DNA from: an uncultured Collinsella sp.
Lineage (GTDB): Bacteria; Actinomycetota; Coriobacteriia; Coriobacteriales; Coriobacteriaceae
Direction: 5' to 3'
Length of the DNA: 22,075 nt
Assembly (NCBI GenBank): GCA_900552755.1
Contig: USAY01000018.1
Location: 1-22,075, forward strand
The translations under genes and the position numbers were made by a program. This document shows, one piece after another, positions 6,440-13,097 of the stretch (position 1 is the stretch's first letter; each line of letters starts with the position of its first letter). The notes under the pieces are model-generated. The model did not search any database and was not told the origin of the DNA. It was given only the letters and a program-made list of their open reading frames with translations.

Positions 6440-7363
6440 ATGGCAAACGTTCTTGTCTTTGGTCACCAGAACCCCGATAACGACGCCATCATGAGCACCG
6501 TCGTCCTGTCCCAGCTGCTCAACCAGGTTGAGTATGCCGGCAACACCTACGAGGCCTGCGCCCTTGGTCAGCTTCCGGCAGAGTCTGCCAAGCTGCTCGC
6601 CGACGCCGGCATTGCCGAGCCCCGCGTGATCGAGTCCGTCGAGGCCGGTCAGCTCGTCGTCCTCACCGACCACAACGAGTCTGCCCAGTCCGTCGCCGGC
6701 CTTAAGGACGCCACGGTCTTTGGCGTTGTCGATCATCACCGCATCGGCGACTTCGAGACCGCCGGCCCGCTGCACTACATCTGCCTGCCCTGGGGCTCCA
6801 GCTGCACCATCGTCACCAAGCTCGCCGGCGTGCTCGGCGTTGAGCTTTCCGACGTCCAGGCCAAGCTGCTGCTCTCGGCCATGATGACCGACACGCTCAT
6901 GCTCAAGAGCCCCACCACCACCGATGTCGACCGCGCCGTCGCCGCCAAGCTCGGCGAGCAGGTGGGCGTCGACCCGGTCAAGTTTGGCATGGAAGTCTTC
7001 CTCACCCGTCCGTCCGGCTCCTTCACCGCAGCCGAGATGGTCGGCAACGACATCAAGATGTTCGAGCCCGCCGGCAAGAAGCTGCTCATCGGCCAGTACG
7101 AGACTGTCGACAAGACCCGCGCACTCGGCATGATCGACGAGATTCGCGAGGCCATGCGCGCCTACGCCGCCGAGAAGGGTGCCGACGGCATCGTCCTGTG
7201 CATCACTGACATCATGGAGGAGGGCTCGCAGGTCCTGCTCGAGGGCGAGACCGAGGCTGCTCAGAAGGGCCTGGGCATTGCCGACGAGCACGACGGCGTC
7301 TGGATGCCGGGCGTCCTCTCCCGTAAGAAGCAGGTCGCTGCCCCCATCATGGCCGCCTGCTAG
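6440..7363 (+). CDS. ppaC: Manganese-dependent inorganic pyrophosphatase (family II, DHH)
   Basis: This cytoplasmic enzyme hydrolyses pyrophosphate to two phosphates and so pulls biosynthetic reactions forward. At 307 residues it has the normal family II length without CBS/DRTGG inserts. Metal ligands are recognisable: H9, D13 and D15 in GHQNPDNDA, D77 in TDHN, the DHH motif D98-H99-H100 in GVVDHHRIGDF, and D151 in MMTDTLM. The C-terminal DHHA2 domain carries RPSGSF (190-195) and the substrate-binding SRKKQ (294-298). GGAGG (6429-6433) lies 6 nt before the ATG. It is a single-gene unit with its own candidate promoter and a strong terminator. Confidence 0.97.
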   Translation: MANVLVFGHQNPDNDAIMSTVVLSQLLNQVEYAGNTYEACALGQLPAESAKLLADAGIAEPRVIESVEAGQLVVLTDHNESAQSVAGLKDATVFGVVDHHRIGDFETAGPLHYICLPWGSSCTIVTKLAGVLGVELSDVQAKLLLSAMMTDTLMLKSPTTTDVDRAVAAKLGEQVGVDPVKFGMEVFLTRPSGSFTAAEMVGNDIKMFEPAGKKLLIGQYETVDKTRALGMIDEIREAMRAYAAEKGADGIVLCITDIMEEGSQVLLEGETEAAQKGLGIADEHDGVWMPGVLSRKKQVAAPIMAAC

Positions 7364-7382
7364 GTTTAGTTGACCAAACGCT

Positions 7383-7422
7383 ACGACCGGATCGCGGACG
7401 CCCCGCGCTCCGGTCGTTTTTT
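7383..7422 (+). terminator. Rho-independent terminator of ppaC
   Basis: ACGACCGGA (7383-7391) pairs perfectly with TCCGGTCGT (7409-7417), with a further GC-rich inner stem. It is followed by a T run to 7422. It begins 20 nt after the ppaC stop. Confidence 0.9.
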
Positions 7423-7449
7423 GTGCACGGCGCCGCGTCGTCTCTTGGA

Positions 7450-7514
7450 CAGGCGTGCCCGTGCCGTTGAGCAAATAATGTTCAACCTGTGGTTCCGCTT
7501 TTCGGCCACGCCTG
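7450..7514. repeat. Long-range inverted repeat between ppaC and nhaA
   Basis: CAGGCGTG (7450-7457) and CACGCCTG (7507-7514) are perfect arms around a 49-nt core. The core holds a second inverted repeat, GTTGA (7466-7470) with TCAAC (7482-7486). It codes for nothing evident. It could be a structured RNA, an operator, or a diverged palindromic element. Confidence 0.4.
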
Positions 7515-7561
7515 CGTGCTTGTCGTGCAGGGTAGGCTAGATGCAAGCGTAATACGTTAGA

Positions 7562-7630
7562 GCGCGGCGCCGCCACTTGGGCGGGCCGTGCTTTTTTAAG
7601 ACGGGAGCTTTCCCGTGAAAGGAGCCGCCC
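7562..7630 (+). promoter_or_regulatory. Structured nhaA leader: terminator-like hairpin, second hairpin and ribosome binding site (candidate cation riboswitch)
   Basis: GCGCGGC plus CCGCC (7562-7574, one bulged G) pairs with GGCGG plus GCCGTGC (7580-7591) around the loop ACTTG. Six T residues (7592-7597) follow, giving a terminator shape. Four nt later, CGGG (7602-7605) and CCCG (7612-7615), extended by A-T to 5 bp, form a second hairpin. It runs straight into GAAAGGAG (7617-7624), the nhaA ribosome binding site. A compact structure directly before nhaA resembles the nhaA-motif RNAs reported as lithium-sensing riboswitches. I infer this from position and architecture, without a covariance model match. 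An ordinary terminator of an upstream transcript is the alternative. Confidence 0.45.
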
Positions 7631-8989
7631 ATGGCAGCAACTGAGCAGCTGTTCAACGTTCGTGAGCGCAAGCGTTTTGAGCGCCACGACATCTGGGAGC
7701 GCATCGCCGAGAACGGCACGATTTCCGCCGCCGTCATGGTCTTCGCCGCCATCGCCGCCGTCATTTGCGCCAATACCGATGCCTACGAGGCCATCCATCA
7801 CTTTTTGGAGACCCCGCTGTATGTGGGCCTGGGCAACCTTACGGCCGGTCTCACCGTTGAACTTTTCGTCAACGACTTCCTCATGGCGATTTTCTTTTTG
7901 CTGGTGGGCATTGAGCTTAAGTACGAGATGACGGTCGGCGAGCTCAAAAACCCGCGCCAGGCCATGCTTCCCATGCTGGCGGCCGTGGGCGGCGTCGTCG
8001 TTCCCGCCTGCATCTATCTGATCTTTAACCATGCCGGCGCACACAACGGCTGGGCCATTCCCATGGCAACCGATATTGCCTTTGCGCTGGGCGTGCTGTC
8101 GCTTTTGGGCAATCGCGTGCCCAACGGCGTGCGCGTGTTCTTCTCGACGCTCGCCATCGCCGACGACCTCATTTCCATCGCCGCCATCGCCATCTTCTAC
8201 GGTCAAAGCCCCAATCCGTTTTGGTTGGGCGCCGCCGCGCTTGTGACCTGCGCGCTCGTGTGGCTCAACAAGACGCAGCATTACCGCCTTGCCCCGTACT
8301 CGGTGCTGGGCCTGCTGCTGTGGTTCTGCATGTTCAAGAGCGGCGTGCACGCTACGCTCGCCGGCGTCATCTTGGCCTTTACCATTCCGGCCAAGTGCGG
8401 CGTCAAGCTCGACAGCCTTACCGATTGGTTGGGCGAGTGCCTGCCGCTGCTCGATGATCGCTACGATGACGAGGCACACATCCTGGGCCAGCATGACTTT
8501 ACCGTCTCGACCACCAAGGTCGAGCGCGTCATGCACCGCGTGACTCCGCCGCTCATCCGCATGGAGCGTCTGATCTCCACGCCGGTCAACTTTGTGATTC
8601 TGCCGATCTTTGCGTTCGTGAACGCACAGGTTCGCCTAGTGGGCGTGGACATGAGTACGCTGCTCACCGACCCGGTGACGCTCGGCGTGTACTTTGGCAT
8701 GCTGCTGGGCAAGCCGATCGGAATCTTTGGCATGACGTTTGCCCTGGTTAAGCTCAAGATTTCCGAGCTGCCGCATAACGTTAACTGGCACATGATTGCC
8801 GGCGTGGGCATTCTGGGCGGTATCGGTTTCACCATGTCGATTCTCATCAGCGGCCTTGCCTTCCCGACGGCCCAGTTTGAGGTTCTGGCTGCCAAGGCCG
8901 CAATTCTTGCCGGTTCGGTCACCGCGGCCGTGCTCGGCATGATCTACATGAGTGTGATCTGCAAGCACCCCGCGCCCAAAGACGAGTAA
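7631..8989 (+). CDS. nhaA: Na+/H+ antiporter NhaA
   Basis: This inner-membrane antiporter exchanges internal Na+ (or Li+) for external H+ for pH and sodium homeostasis. At 452 residues it is longer than E. coli NhaA (388): it has an N-terminal extension of about 25 residues and a hydrophilic insert around residues 256-308 (GVKLDSLTDWLGECLPLLDD and onward). The core is clear: FFLLVGIELKYE (88-99), ATDIAFALGVLSLLG (146-160) with the T147-D148 pair of the TMS4 crossing, the ion-binding pair D178-D179 in TLAIADDLISI, and K361 in LLGKPIGI, equivalent to E. coli K300. GAAAGGAG precedes the ATG. It is transcribed alone and ends at a strong terminator. A structured leader suggests post-initiation control. 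Confidence 0.96.
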   Translation: MAATEQLFNVRERKRFERHDIWERIAENGTISAAVMVFAAIAAVICANTDAYEAIHHFLETPLYVGLGNLTAGLTVELFVNDFLMAIFFLLVGIELKYEMTVGELKNPRQAMLPMLAAVGGVVVPACIYLIFNHAGAHNGWAIPMATDIAFALGVLSLLGNRVPNGVRVFFSTLAIADDLISIAAIAIFYGQSPNPFWLGAAALVTCALVWLNKTQHYRLAPYSVLGLLLWFCMFKSGVHATLAGVILAFTIPAKCGVKLDSLTDWLGECLPLLDDRYDDEAHILGQHDFTVSTTKVERVMHRVTPPLIRMERLISTPVNFVILPIFAFVNAQVRLVGVDMSTLLTDPVTLGVYFGMLLGKPIGIFGMTFALVKLKISELPHNVNWHMIAGVGILGGIGFTMSILISGLAFPTAQFEVLAAKAAILAGSVTAAVLGMIYMSVICKHPAPKDE

Positions 8990-9006
8990 AAGCGCATACA
9001 AGTTTG

Positions 9007-9044
9007 AAAACGCCGCCCGTGAACACCATCACGGGCGGCGTTTT
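9007..9044. terminator. Bidirectional Rho-independent terminator between nhaA and the small minus-strand gene
   Basis: A perfect 16-bp stem, AAAACGCCGCCCGTGA (9007-9022) with TCACGGGCGGCGTTTT (9029-9044), encloses a 6-nt loop. It has A residues on one side and T residues on the other. The flanking genes converge on it, so it can stop both transcripts. Confidence 0.9.
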
Positions 9045-9072
9045 AGTCATTCGGGACGTTCTTAAATGACTA
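9044..9072. repeat. GGGAC-type palindromic element after the nhaA terminator
   Basis: TAGTCATT (9044-9051) and AATGACTA (9065-9072) form a perfect 8-bp stem. The loop contains CGGGACGTTCTTA. The loop motif GGGACGTTC is shared with the larger element at 16499-16552. The element ends 3 nt before the last codons of the minus-strand gene. Confidence 0.55.
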
Positions 9073-9075
9073 GGT

Positions 9076-9330
9076 TTATTCTACGGTGCCGTAGATGGCG
9101 CCCCAGCCGTGGGCGGCCAAGGCGGAGTTGAGCTGGTCGCAAAGTGACTGGCGGTCGTAATAGCCGGGTGGTAGCAGGTTGACGATTTCCATGAGATCGG
9201 GCGCCAGGTCCAAGATTTCGGCCTGTACGATCAGATCCAGGCGGTCGATGGCGTGGCGGTCGTAAAACAGTCCGTCGACCAGGCGCTGCAGGTCGCCAAA
9301 TTCCTCGGCCTGGAACGATCCGTACTCCAT
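9076..9330 (-). CDS. Small protein of unknown function (84 residues)
   Basis: I do not recognise this protein. It is acidic and leucine-rich: the first part (MEYGSFQAEEFGDLQRLVDGL) is probably helical, and a DLIVQAEILDLAPDLMEIVNLLP stretch (32-54) is followed by PPGYYDRQSLCDQLNSAL and ends HGWGAIYGTVE. There is no signal peptide, membrane segment or cysteine motif. The pattern LLPPGYYDRxxLCDQLN looks like a small helical regulatory or adaptor fold, but no function is assigned. The frame extends upstream to 9381; ATG 9330 is chosen because AAGGAGG (9335-9341) lies 4 nt before it. The good ribosome binding site and the converging terminator support a real gene. Confidence 0.75.
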   Translation of the reverse strand: MEYGSFQAEEFGDLQRLVDGLFYDRHAIDRLDLIVQAEILDLAPDLMEIVNLLPPGYYDRQSLCDQLNSALAAHGWGAIYGTVE

Positions 9331-9412
9331 AGTGCCTCCTTGGGCGCTCCACGCCGGCATGCGCGGCGATTCGTAATTCATTGCGATGGACTTAATCTAT
9401 CACGGCTTCATA

Positions 9413-9455
9413 ACGTTGCGACGGTGGCGGTCTATACTTAGAAGAATTGCAACGT
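9413..9455 (+). promoter_or_regulatory. Candidate promoter and flanking inverted repeat upstream of the aminotransferase
   Basis: TATACT (9433-9438), in the context GGCGGTCTATACTTAG, is a likely -10, 41 nt before the start codon. It is flanked by ACGTTGC (9413-9419) and its exact complement GCAACGT (9449-9455), arms separated by 29 bp. Such an arrangement could be an operator around the transcription start. No clear -35 is visible. Confidence 0.4.
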
Positions 9456-9479
9456 ACCGCTTCGTGAAAGGTCGCATCC

Positions 9480-10784
9480 ATGCAGACGATCTACCAGAAG
9501 ATGGAAACCACCGAACTCGATGCCGCCATCGAGGCGCTCAAGGCCGAGGTCTCCGAGGTCAAGGCCAAGGGCCTGGCGCTCGATATGGCCCGCGGCAAGC
9601 CATCGCCCGCCCAGGTGGACATCTCGCGCCCCATGCTCGATATCCTCAATGCCGATGCCGATCTGCACGACGGCAACGTCGACTGCTCCAACTACGGCTG
9701 CTTTGAGGGCATTCCCTCGGCACGCAAGCTAGCGGGGGAGTTCCTGGGTTGCCCCGCCGAGCAGACGCTCGTGCTGGGCTCGTCGAGCTTGCTGATCGAG
9801 CACGATATCGCCGGTATGTTCTGGCGTTGCGGCTCATGTGGTAGCGACCCTTGGGAGGCTTACGAGGCCGCGCACGACGGCAAGAAGGTCAAGTTCCTGT
9901 GCCCGGTTCCCGGCTACGACCGCCACTTTGGCATCACCGCCGATCTGGGTATCGAGAACGTCCCCGTCGCGATGACCGACAACGGCCCCGACATGGACGA
10001 GGTCGAGCGCCTCGTCGCCGCCGACGATTCCATCAAGGGCATCTGGTGCGTGCCCAAGTATTCCAACCCCACGGGTATCACCTTTAGCGAGGACACTGTG
10101 CGCCGCCTGGTCGAGATGCCCACGGCCGCGCCCGATTTCCGCATCTTCTGGGACAACGCCTACTGTGTGCACGACCTGTACGACGAGACCGACGAGCTCG
10201 CCAACATCTTCGATCTTGCTCGCGCGGCGGGCACCGAGGACCGCGTGGTGGCCTTTGCCTCGACGTCCAAGATCACCTTCCCGGGCGCCGGCATCGGCTT
10301 TATCGGTGCGAGCCCCGCGGTTATCGCGGAGTTCTCCAAGCGCCTGAAGGCCGGCCTCATCAGTGCCGACAAGCTCAACCAGCTGCGTCACGTGCGCTTC
10401 CTTCCCACCATCGAGGCGGTCAAGGAGCACATGAAAAAGCATGCCGAGTTCCTGCGCCCGCGCTTTGAGGCCGTCGAGCGCAAGCTCACCGAGGGCTTGG
10501 GCGACACGGACTGCGCCACCTGGACGCACCCCCGCGGCGGCTACTTTGTAAGCTTCGATGGTCCCGAGGGCTCGGCCCAGAAGGTTGCTGCGCTTTGCGC
10601 CGACCTGGGCGTCAAGCTCACGCCGGCCGGTGCTACCTGGCCCTATGGCAAGGACCCGCGCGATACCAACATCCGCATCGCGCCGAGCTATCCCACGGTC
10701 GAGGACCTGGAGGCCGCGCTCGATGTGCTGGTGCTGGCCGTTAAGCTTGTCGCTGCCGAGCTTGCGCGTGCCGAGCGCGCCTAA
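9480..10784 (+). CDS. Class I pyridoxal-phosphate aminotransferase, Corynebacterium-type aspartate aminotransferase
   Basis: This 434-residue cytoplasmic fold-type I aminotransferase probably uses aspartate and 2-oxoglutarate. It resembles the atypical AspAT subgroup first described in Corynebacterium. The evidence is the LDMARGKPSPAQVD opening (34-47), the NYGCFEGIPSARKLAGEFLG block (71-90) and GSSSL for cofactor phosphate (100-104). It is also supported by PKYSNPTGIT (192-201, N196), DNAY (225-228), the Schiff-base lysine K264 in ASTSKITFPGAG, and R399 in NIRIAPSYP, which binds the substrate carboxylate. The ribosome binding site AAAGG (9468-9472) supports ATG 9480; M8 is a less likely alternative. 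It stands alone with its own promoter-like site. Substrate specificity is inferred; other amino donors are possible. Confidence 0.9.
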   Translation: MQTIYQKMETTELDAAIEALKAEVSEVKAKGLALDMARGKPSPAQVDISRPMLDILNADADLHDGNVDCSNYGCFEGIPSARKLAGEFLGCPAEQTLVLGSSSLLIEHDIAGMFWRCGSCGSDPWEAYEAAHDGKKVKFLCPVPGYDRHFGITADLGIENVPVAMTDNGPDMDEVERLVAADDSIKGIWCVPKYSNPTGITFSEDTVRRLVEMPTAAPDFRIFWDNAYCVHDLYDETDELANIFDLARAAGTEDRVVAFASTSKITFPGAGIGFIGASPAVIAEFSKRLKAGLISADKLNQLRHVRFLPTIEAVKEHMKKHAEFLRPRFEAVERKLTEGLGDTDCATWTHPRGGYFVSFDGPEGSAQKVAALCADLGVKLTPAGATWPYGKDPRDTNIRIAPSYPTVEDLEAALDVLVLAVKLVAAELARAERA

Positions 10785-10798
10785 CGCGCGGCTTCCCG

Positions 10799-10804
10799 TA
10801 CTAT
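10799..10804 (+). promoter_or_regulatory. Candidate -10 element upstream of the STAS gene
   Basis: TACTAT in CCCGTACTATCCG lies 31 nt before the start codon. It fits the TAnnAT pattern seen at other genes here. There is no convincing -35, so the STAS gene might instead be co-transcribed with the aminotransferase. Confidence 0.3.
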
Positions 10805-10835
10805 CCGCACCTTCGATACGTAAAGGAGCATATAC

Positions 10836-11150
10836 ATGGATTTGGGTATTTCCACCAACCCCACGCCAGAGCTCTACACCATTAAGGTAACCGGTGAGAT
10901 CGATATCTCTAACGCCGATAGCCTGCGCAATGCCATCGACCTGGCGCTCGAGCAGCCCACTGAGGCCGTTGAGCTCGATTTTGCCCAGGTGAGCTACATC
11001 GATTCGACGGGCATTGGCGTGCTCGTGGGCGCCGCGCACCACGCGGCCGACCACAGCAAGCGCTTTAGCTGCACCAATGTGCAGCCCCCGGTGATGCGCG
11101 TGGTCCAGCTGTTGGGTGTCGACCAGGAGATTTCGATCACCGCTGCATAA
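10836..11150 (+). CDS. STAS-domain anti-sigma factor antagonist (SpoIIAA-like)
   Basis: This 104-residue single-domain protein of the SpoIIAA/RsbV type binds an anti-sigma kinase when unphosphorylated and so frees a sigma factor. The features are YTIKVTGEIDISNADSLRNAI (14-34), ELDFAQVSYIDSTGIGVLVGA (46-66) and a C-terminal helix (VMRVVQLLGVDQ). S57 in the DSTG motif is the expected phosphorylation site. The AAAGGAG site at 10822-10828 precedes ATG 10836 by 7 nt. No anti-sigma kinase, PP2C phosphatase or sigma factor gene lies nearby, so its partner cannot be named. Confidence 0.9.
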   Translation: MDLGISTNPTPELYTIKVTGEIDISNADSLRNAIDLALEQPTEAVELDFAQVSYIDSTGIGVLVGAAHHAADHSKRFSCTNVQPPVMRVVQLLGVDQEISITAA

Positions 11151-11194
11151 TCTTTGCCCCCAAAAGGGCGTGCCGTTTGGCATATGTTTGTGAT

Positions 11195-11228
11195 GCGCTC
11201 GGACGTTTTGGCGTCCGGGCGCTATACT
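11195..11228 (+). promoter_or_regulatory. Hairpin abutting the candidate -10 element of the tat operon
   Basis: GCGCTCGGACG (11195-11205) pairs with CGTCCGGGCGC (11212-11222), with one wobble pair. It is followed at once by TATACT (11223-11228), a likely -10, 76 nt before tatA. The hairpin lacks a T tract and therefore looks less like a terminator for the STAS gene. A second small inverted repeat, GGCTCG/CGAGCC (11272-11291), ends 2 nt before the tatA ribosome binding site. Confidence 0.4.
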
Positions 11229-11303
11229 TGACCGAATGAATAGACGAGTTCCGGCCGAATGGCGCGGTGCGGGCTCGACTCACATCGAGCCTTGGAGGTA
11301 TGT

Positions 11304-11888
11304 GTGTTTGGTATTGGAGAGGGTGAGCTCGCGATCATCGTGGTCTTCGGCTTTTTGCTGTTTGGCCCGGATAAGCTCCCGCAGATGGGCCGCACGATCG
11401 GCCGTGCCATCCGTCAGTTCCGCGAGACGCAGGAAAAGATGACGGCTGTTGTTCAGTCCGAGATTATCGATCCGGTGAGCGAGGCCGCGTCGGCCCCGGT
11501 CAAGCCCAAGAAGGCTGCTGCGACCGACGACGATTCCGATGCGGACGAGGATGCCGCCGAGACGGCAGCGCCCGCCAAGAAGGAGACCTTTGCCGAGCGT
11601 CGCGCCCGCCTTGCCGCCGAGAAGGCCGCGAGCGAGGGTGCCACTGAGGGCGAAGGTGCTGCTGAGGAGGCCGAGGGTGCCGAGCCTGCCGCTGCCGCCG
11701 AGCCTGTCGTCGAGCCCGAGCCTGCTGCAGAACCGGAGCCCGAGCCCGAGCCGGTAGAGCCCACGACGGCCGACCTCTACGCCCGTCGTCCCCGCAAGCG
11801 CAAGGCCGTCGTCGACCAGCTCGCCCGCGAGCTCGAGGCCGAGGACGACGCCGCTGCCGCCGACGCCTCGAAGGGAGGCGATGAGTAA
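11304..11888 (+). CDS. tatA: Sec-independent (twin-arginine) translocase TatA/TatB-type subunit with long acidic tail
   Basis: This membrane-anchored pore-forming subunit of the Tat system exports folded proteins. The first 50 residues are typical: MFGIGEGELAIIVVFGFLLF forms the membrane helix, then the GPDKLPQMGR hinge (21-30), then the amphipathic helix TIGRAIRQFRETQEKM. It is 194 residues long, whereas TatA is usually under 100. The remaining about 145 residues are acidic, Ala/Glu/Pro-rich and low complexity, with an EPEPAAEPEPEPEP stretch (137-150). They then reach a basic patch, ARRPRKRKAVV, and an acidic end. TatB is an alternative label. The start is GTG 11304, set 5 nt after GGAGG (11294-11298). 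The ATG at 11300 is out of frame. It overlaps tatC by one base. Confidence 0.88.
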   Translation: MFGIGEGELAIIVVFGFLLFGPDKLPQMGRTIGRAIRQFRETQEKMTAVVQSEIIDPVSEAASAPVKPKKAAATDDDSDADEDAAETAAPAKKETFAERRARLAAEKAASEGATEGEGAAEEAEGAEPAAAAEPVVEPEPAAEPEPEPEPVEPTTADLYARRPRKRKAVVDQLARELEAEDDAAAADASKGGDE

Positions 11889-12679
11889 TGCCTATCGGAC
11901 CTGCGCGCATGCCGCTCTTCGATCACCTGGGAGAGCTCCGTCGCCGCCTGACTATCGTGGTCGTGTCGGTGTTTGCCGCCGCCATCGTGCTGTATTTCGC
12001 CACGCCCGTGGTGCTCGACATCCTGGAAGACCCCATCCGCTCCTTTGTGCCGGACGGTAAGTTCTACATCACCACCACGCTCGGCGGCTTTGGCCTGCGC
12101 TTCTCGCTGGCCATCAAGATGGCCGTGGTCATGTGCACGCCCATGATCATCTGGCAGATTCTGGCATTTTTCCTGCCGGCACTGCGTCCCAACGAGCGCA
12201 AATGGGTCGTGCCCACGGTGCTCGCCTCGACGGTGCTGTTCTTCCTGGGTGCAATCTTTTGCTACTTCATCATCATCCCTGCGGGCTTTGAGTGGCTCAT
12301 CGGCGAGACCTCGGCCGTTGCCACGGCACTGCCCGATTTGGAGAACTACGTCAACATGGAGCTGCTCTTTATGATCGGCTTTGGTGTGGCGTTTGAGCTG
12401 CCGCTCATCATCTTTTACCTGTCCGTCTTCCATATCGTGTCCTATGCGGCCTTCCGCAGTGCCTGGCGTTACGTATACGTTGGCCTGCTCGTGGGTTCGG
12501 CTGTGATCACGCCCGACGGCTCGCCCGTTACGCTGGGCCTCATGTATGGCGCCCTGCTCTCGCTCTACGAGATCTCGCTCGCCATCGCCCGTGTGGTCAT
12601 CACCGCGCGCGAGGGCAAGGAGGGCTTGTTTGTGAGTCGTCTGGACCTGTTCTCGGACGATGAGGATGACGAGGAGTAA
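11888..12679 (+). CDS. tatC: Twin-arginine translocase subunit TatC
   Basis: This 263-residue polytopic membrane protein recognises twin-arginine signal peptides. Hallmarks are MPLFDHLGELRRRL (8-21), TPMIIWQILAFFLPALRPNERKW (84-106) with the signal-peptide-binding glutamate E103, FGVAFELP (165-172) and ITPDGSP (207-213). There are six hydrophobic segments, followed by a short acidic cytosolic tail (SDDEDDEE). The ATG overlaps the tatA stop codon (TAATG), and GGGAGG (11874-11879) sits 8 nt upstream, so the two are translationally coupled. The hypA gene starts 6 nt after its stop. Confidence 0.96.
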   Translation: MPIGPARMPLFDHLGELRRRLTIVVVSVFAAAIVLYFATPVVLDILEDPIRSFVPDGKFYITTTLGGFGLRFSLAIKMAVVMCTPMIIWQILAFFLPALRPNERKWVVPTVLASTVLFFLGAIFCYFIIIPAGFEWLIGETSAVATALPDLENYVNMELLFMIGFGVAFELPLIIFYLSVFHIVSYAAFRSAWRYVYVGLLVGSAVITPDGSPVTLGLMYGALLSLYEISLAIARVVITAREGKEGLFVSRLDLFSDDEDDEE

Positions 12680-12685
12680 ATCGGT

Positions 12686-13042
12686 ATGCACGAGGTTGGC
12701 ATTGTCAACGGCATACTCGATACAGTGATTCGCGCGGCGCGTGGGGCGGGGGCCTCGCGCGCCGTTTTGGTAACGCTGCGTATCGGGGATATGACCGAAG
12801 TTGTGCGCGAGGCGCTCGACTTTGCGTGGGAGACATTTCGCGACGAGGATCCGCTCACGCGCGGCTGCGAGCTTGCCGTGGAGGAAGTCCATCCACAAAG
12901 CGAGTGCCTGGACTGCGGCGAGGTCTTTGATCACGATCGTTTCCATTGTCGCTGTCCCCAGTGTGGCGGCGCCAACGTGCGTCTGCTGCACGGCCGCGAG
13001 CTCGACATCGCAAGTATCGAAATCGAAACCCCCGACGATTAG
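12686..13042 (+). CDS. hypA: Hydrogenase nickel incorporation protein HypA
   Basis: This cytoplasmic metallochaperone delivers nickel to the large subunit of [NiFe] hydrogenase, working with HypB. At 118 residues it has the family length. The N-terminal Met-His-Glu (MHEVGI) is the nickel site with H2. The structural zinc site is the pair of CxxC motifs C74/C77 (SECLDCG) and C90/C93 (CPQCGG). C88 is an extra cysteine next to the second pair. The start follows tatC by 6 nt, and its likely ribosome binding site, GAGGAG (12671-12676), lies inside the end of tatC, so it belongs to the tat operon. No hydrogenase structural gene is in the window. Confidence 0.95.
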   Translation: MHEVGIVNGILDTVIRAARGAGASRAVLVTLRIGDMTEVVREALDFAWETFRDEDPLTRGCELAVEEVHPQSECLDCGEVFDHDRFHCRCPQCGGANVRLLHGRELDIASIEIETPDD

Positions 13043-13066
13043 CCCGCTAGCCATCTGGTGACGGGG

Positions 13067-13072
13067 TATAAA
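13067..13072 (+). promoter_or_regulatory. Possible internal -10 element upstream of hypB
   Basis: TATAAA in ACGGGGTATAAAGGGG lies 25 nt before the hypB start, in the 55-nt gap after hypA. It resembles the GGGGTATCAT motif. There is no convincing -35. Confidence 0.3.
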
Positions 13073-13097
13073 GGGGCCAAAGTAAGGAGTGCCGAGT

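Noticed and set aside
6404..8536. 710-codon minus-strand open frame opposite ppaC and nhaA
   Set aside because: It spans two real genes and a terminator on the other strand, and its composition is that of a complement frame.
9834..11183. 449-codon minus-strand open frame opposite the aminotransferase and STAS genes
   Set aside because: It is antisense to two well-supported genes and has no protein motif.
11500..11910. Arg/Pro/Ser-rich minus-strand frames opposite the tatA tail
   Set aside because: They mirror the low-complexity EP-rich tail of tatA and have no ribosome binding site.
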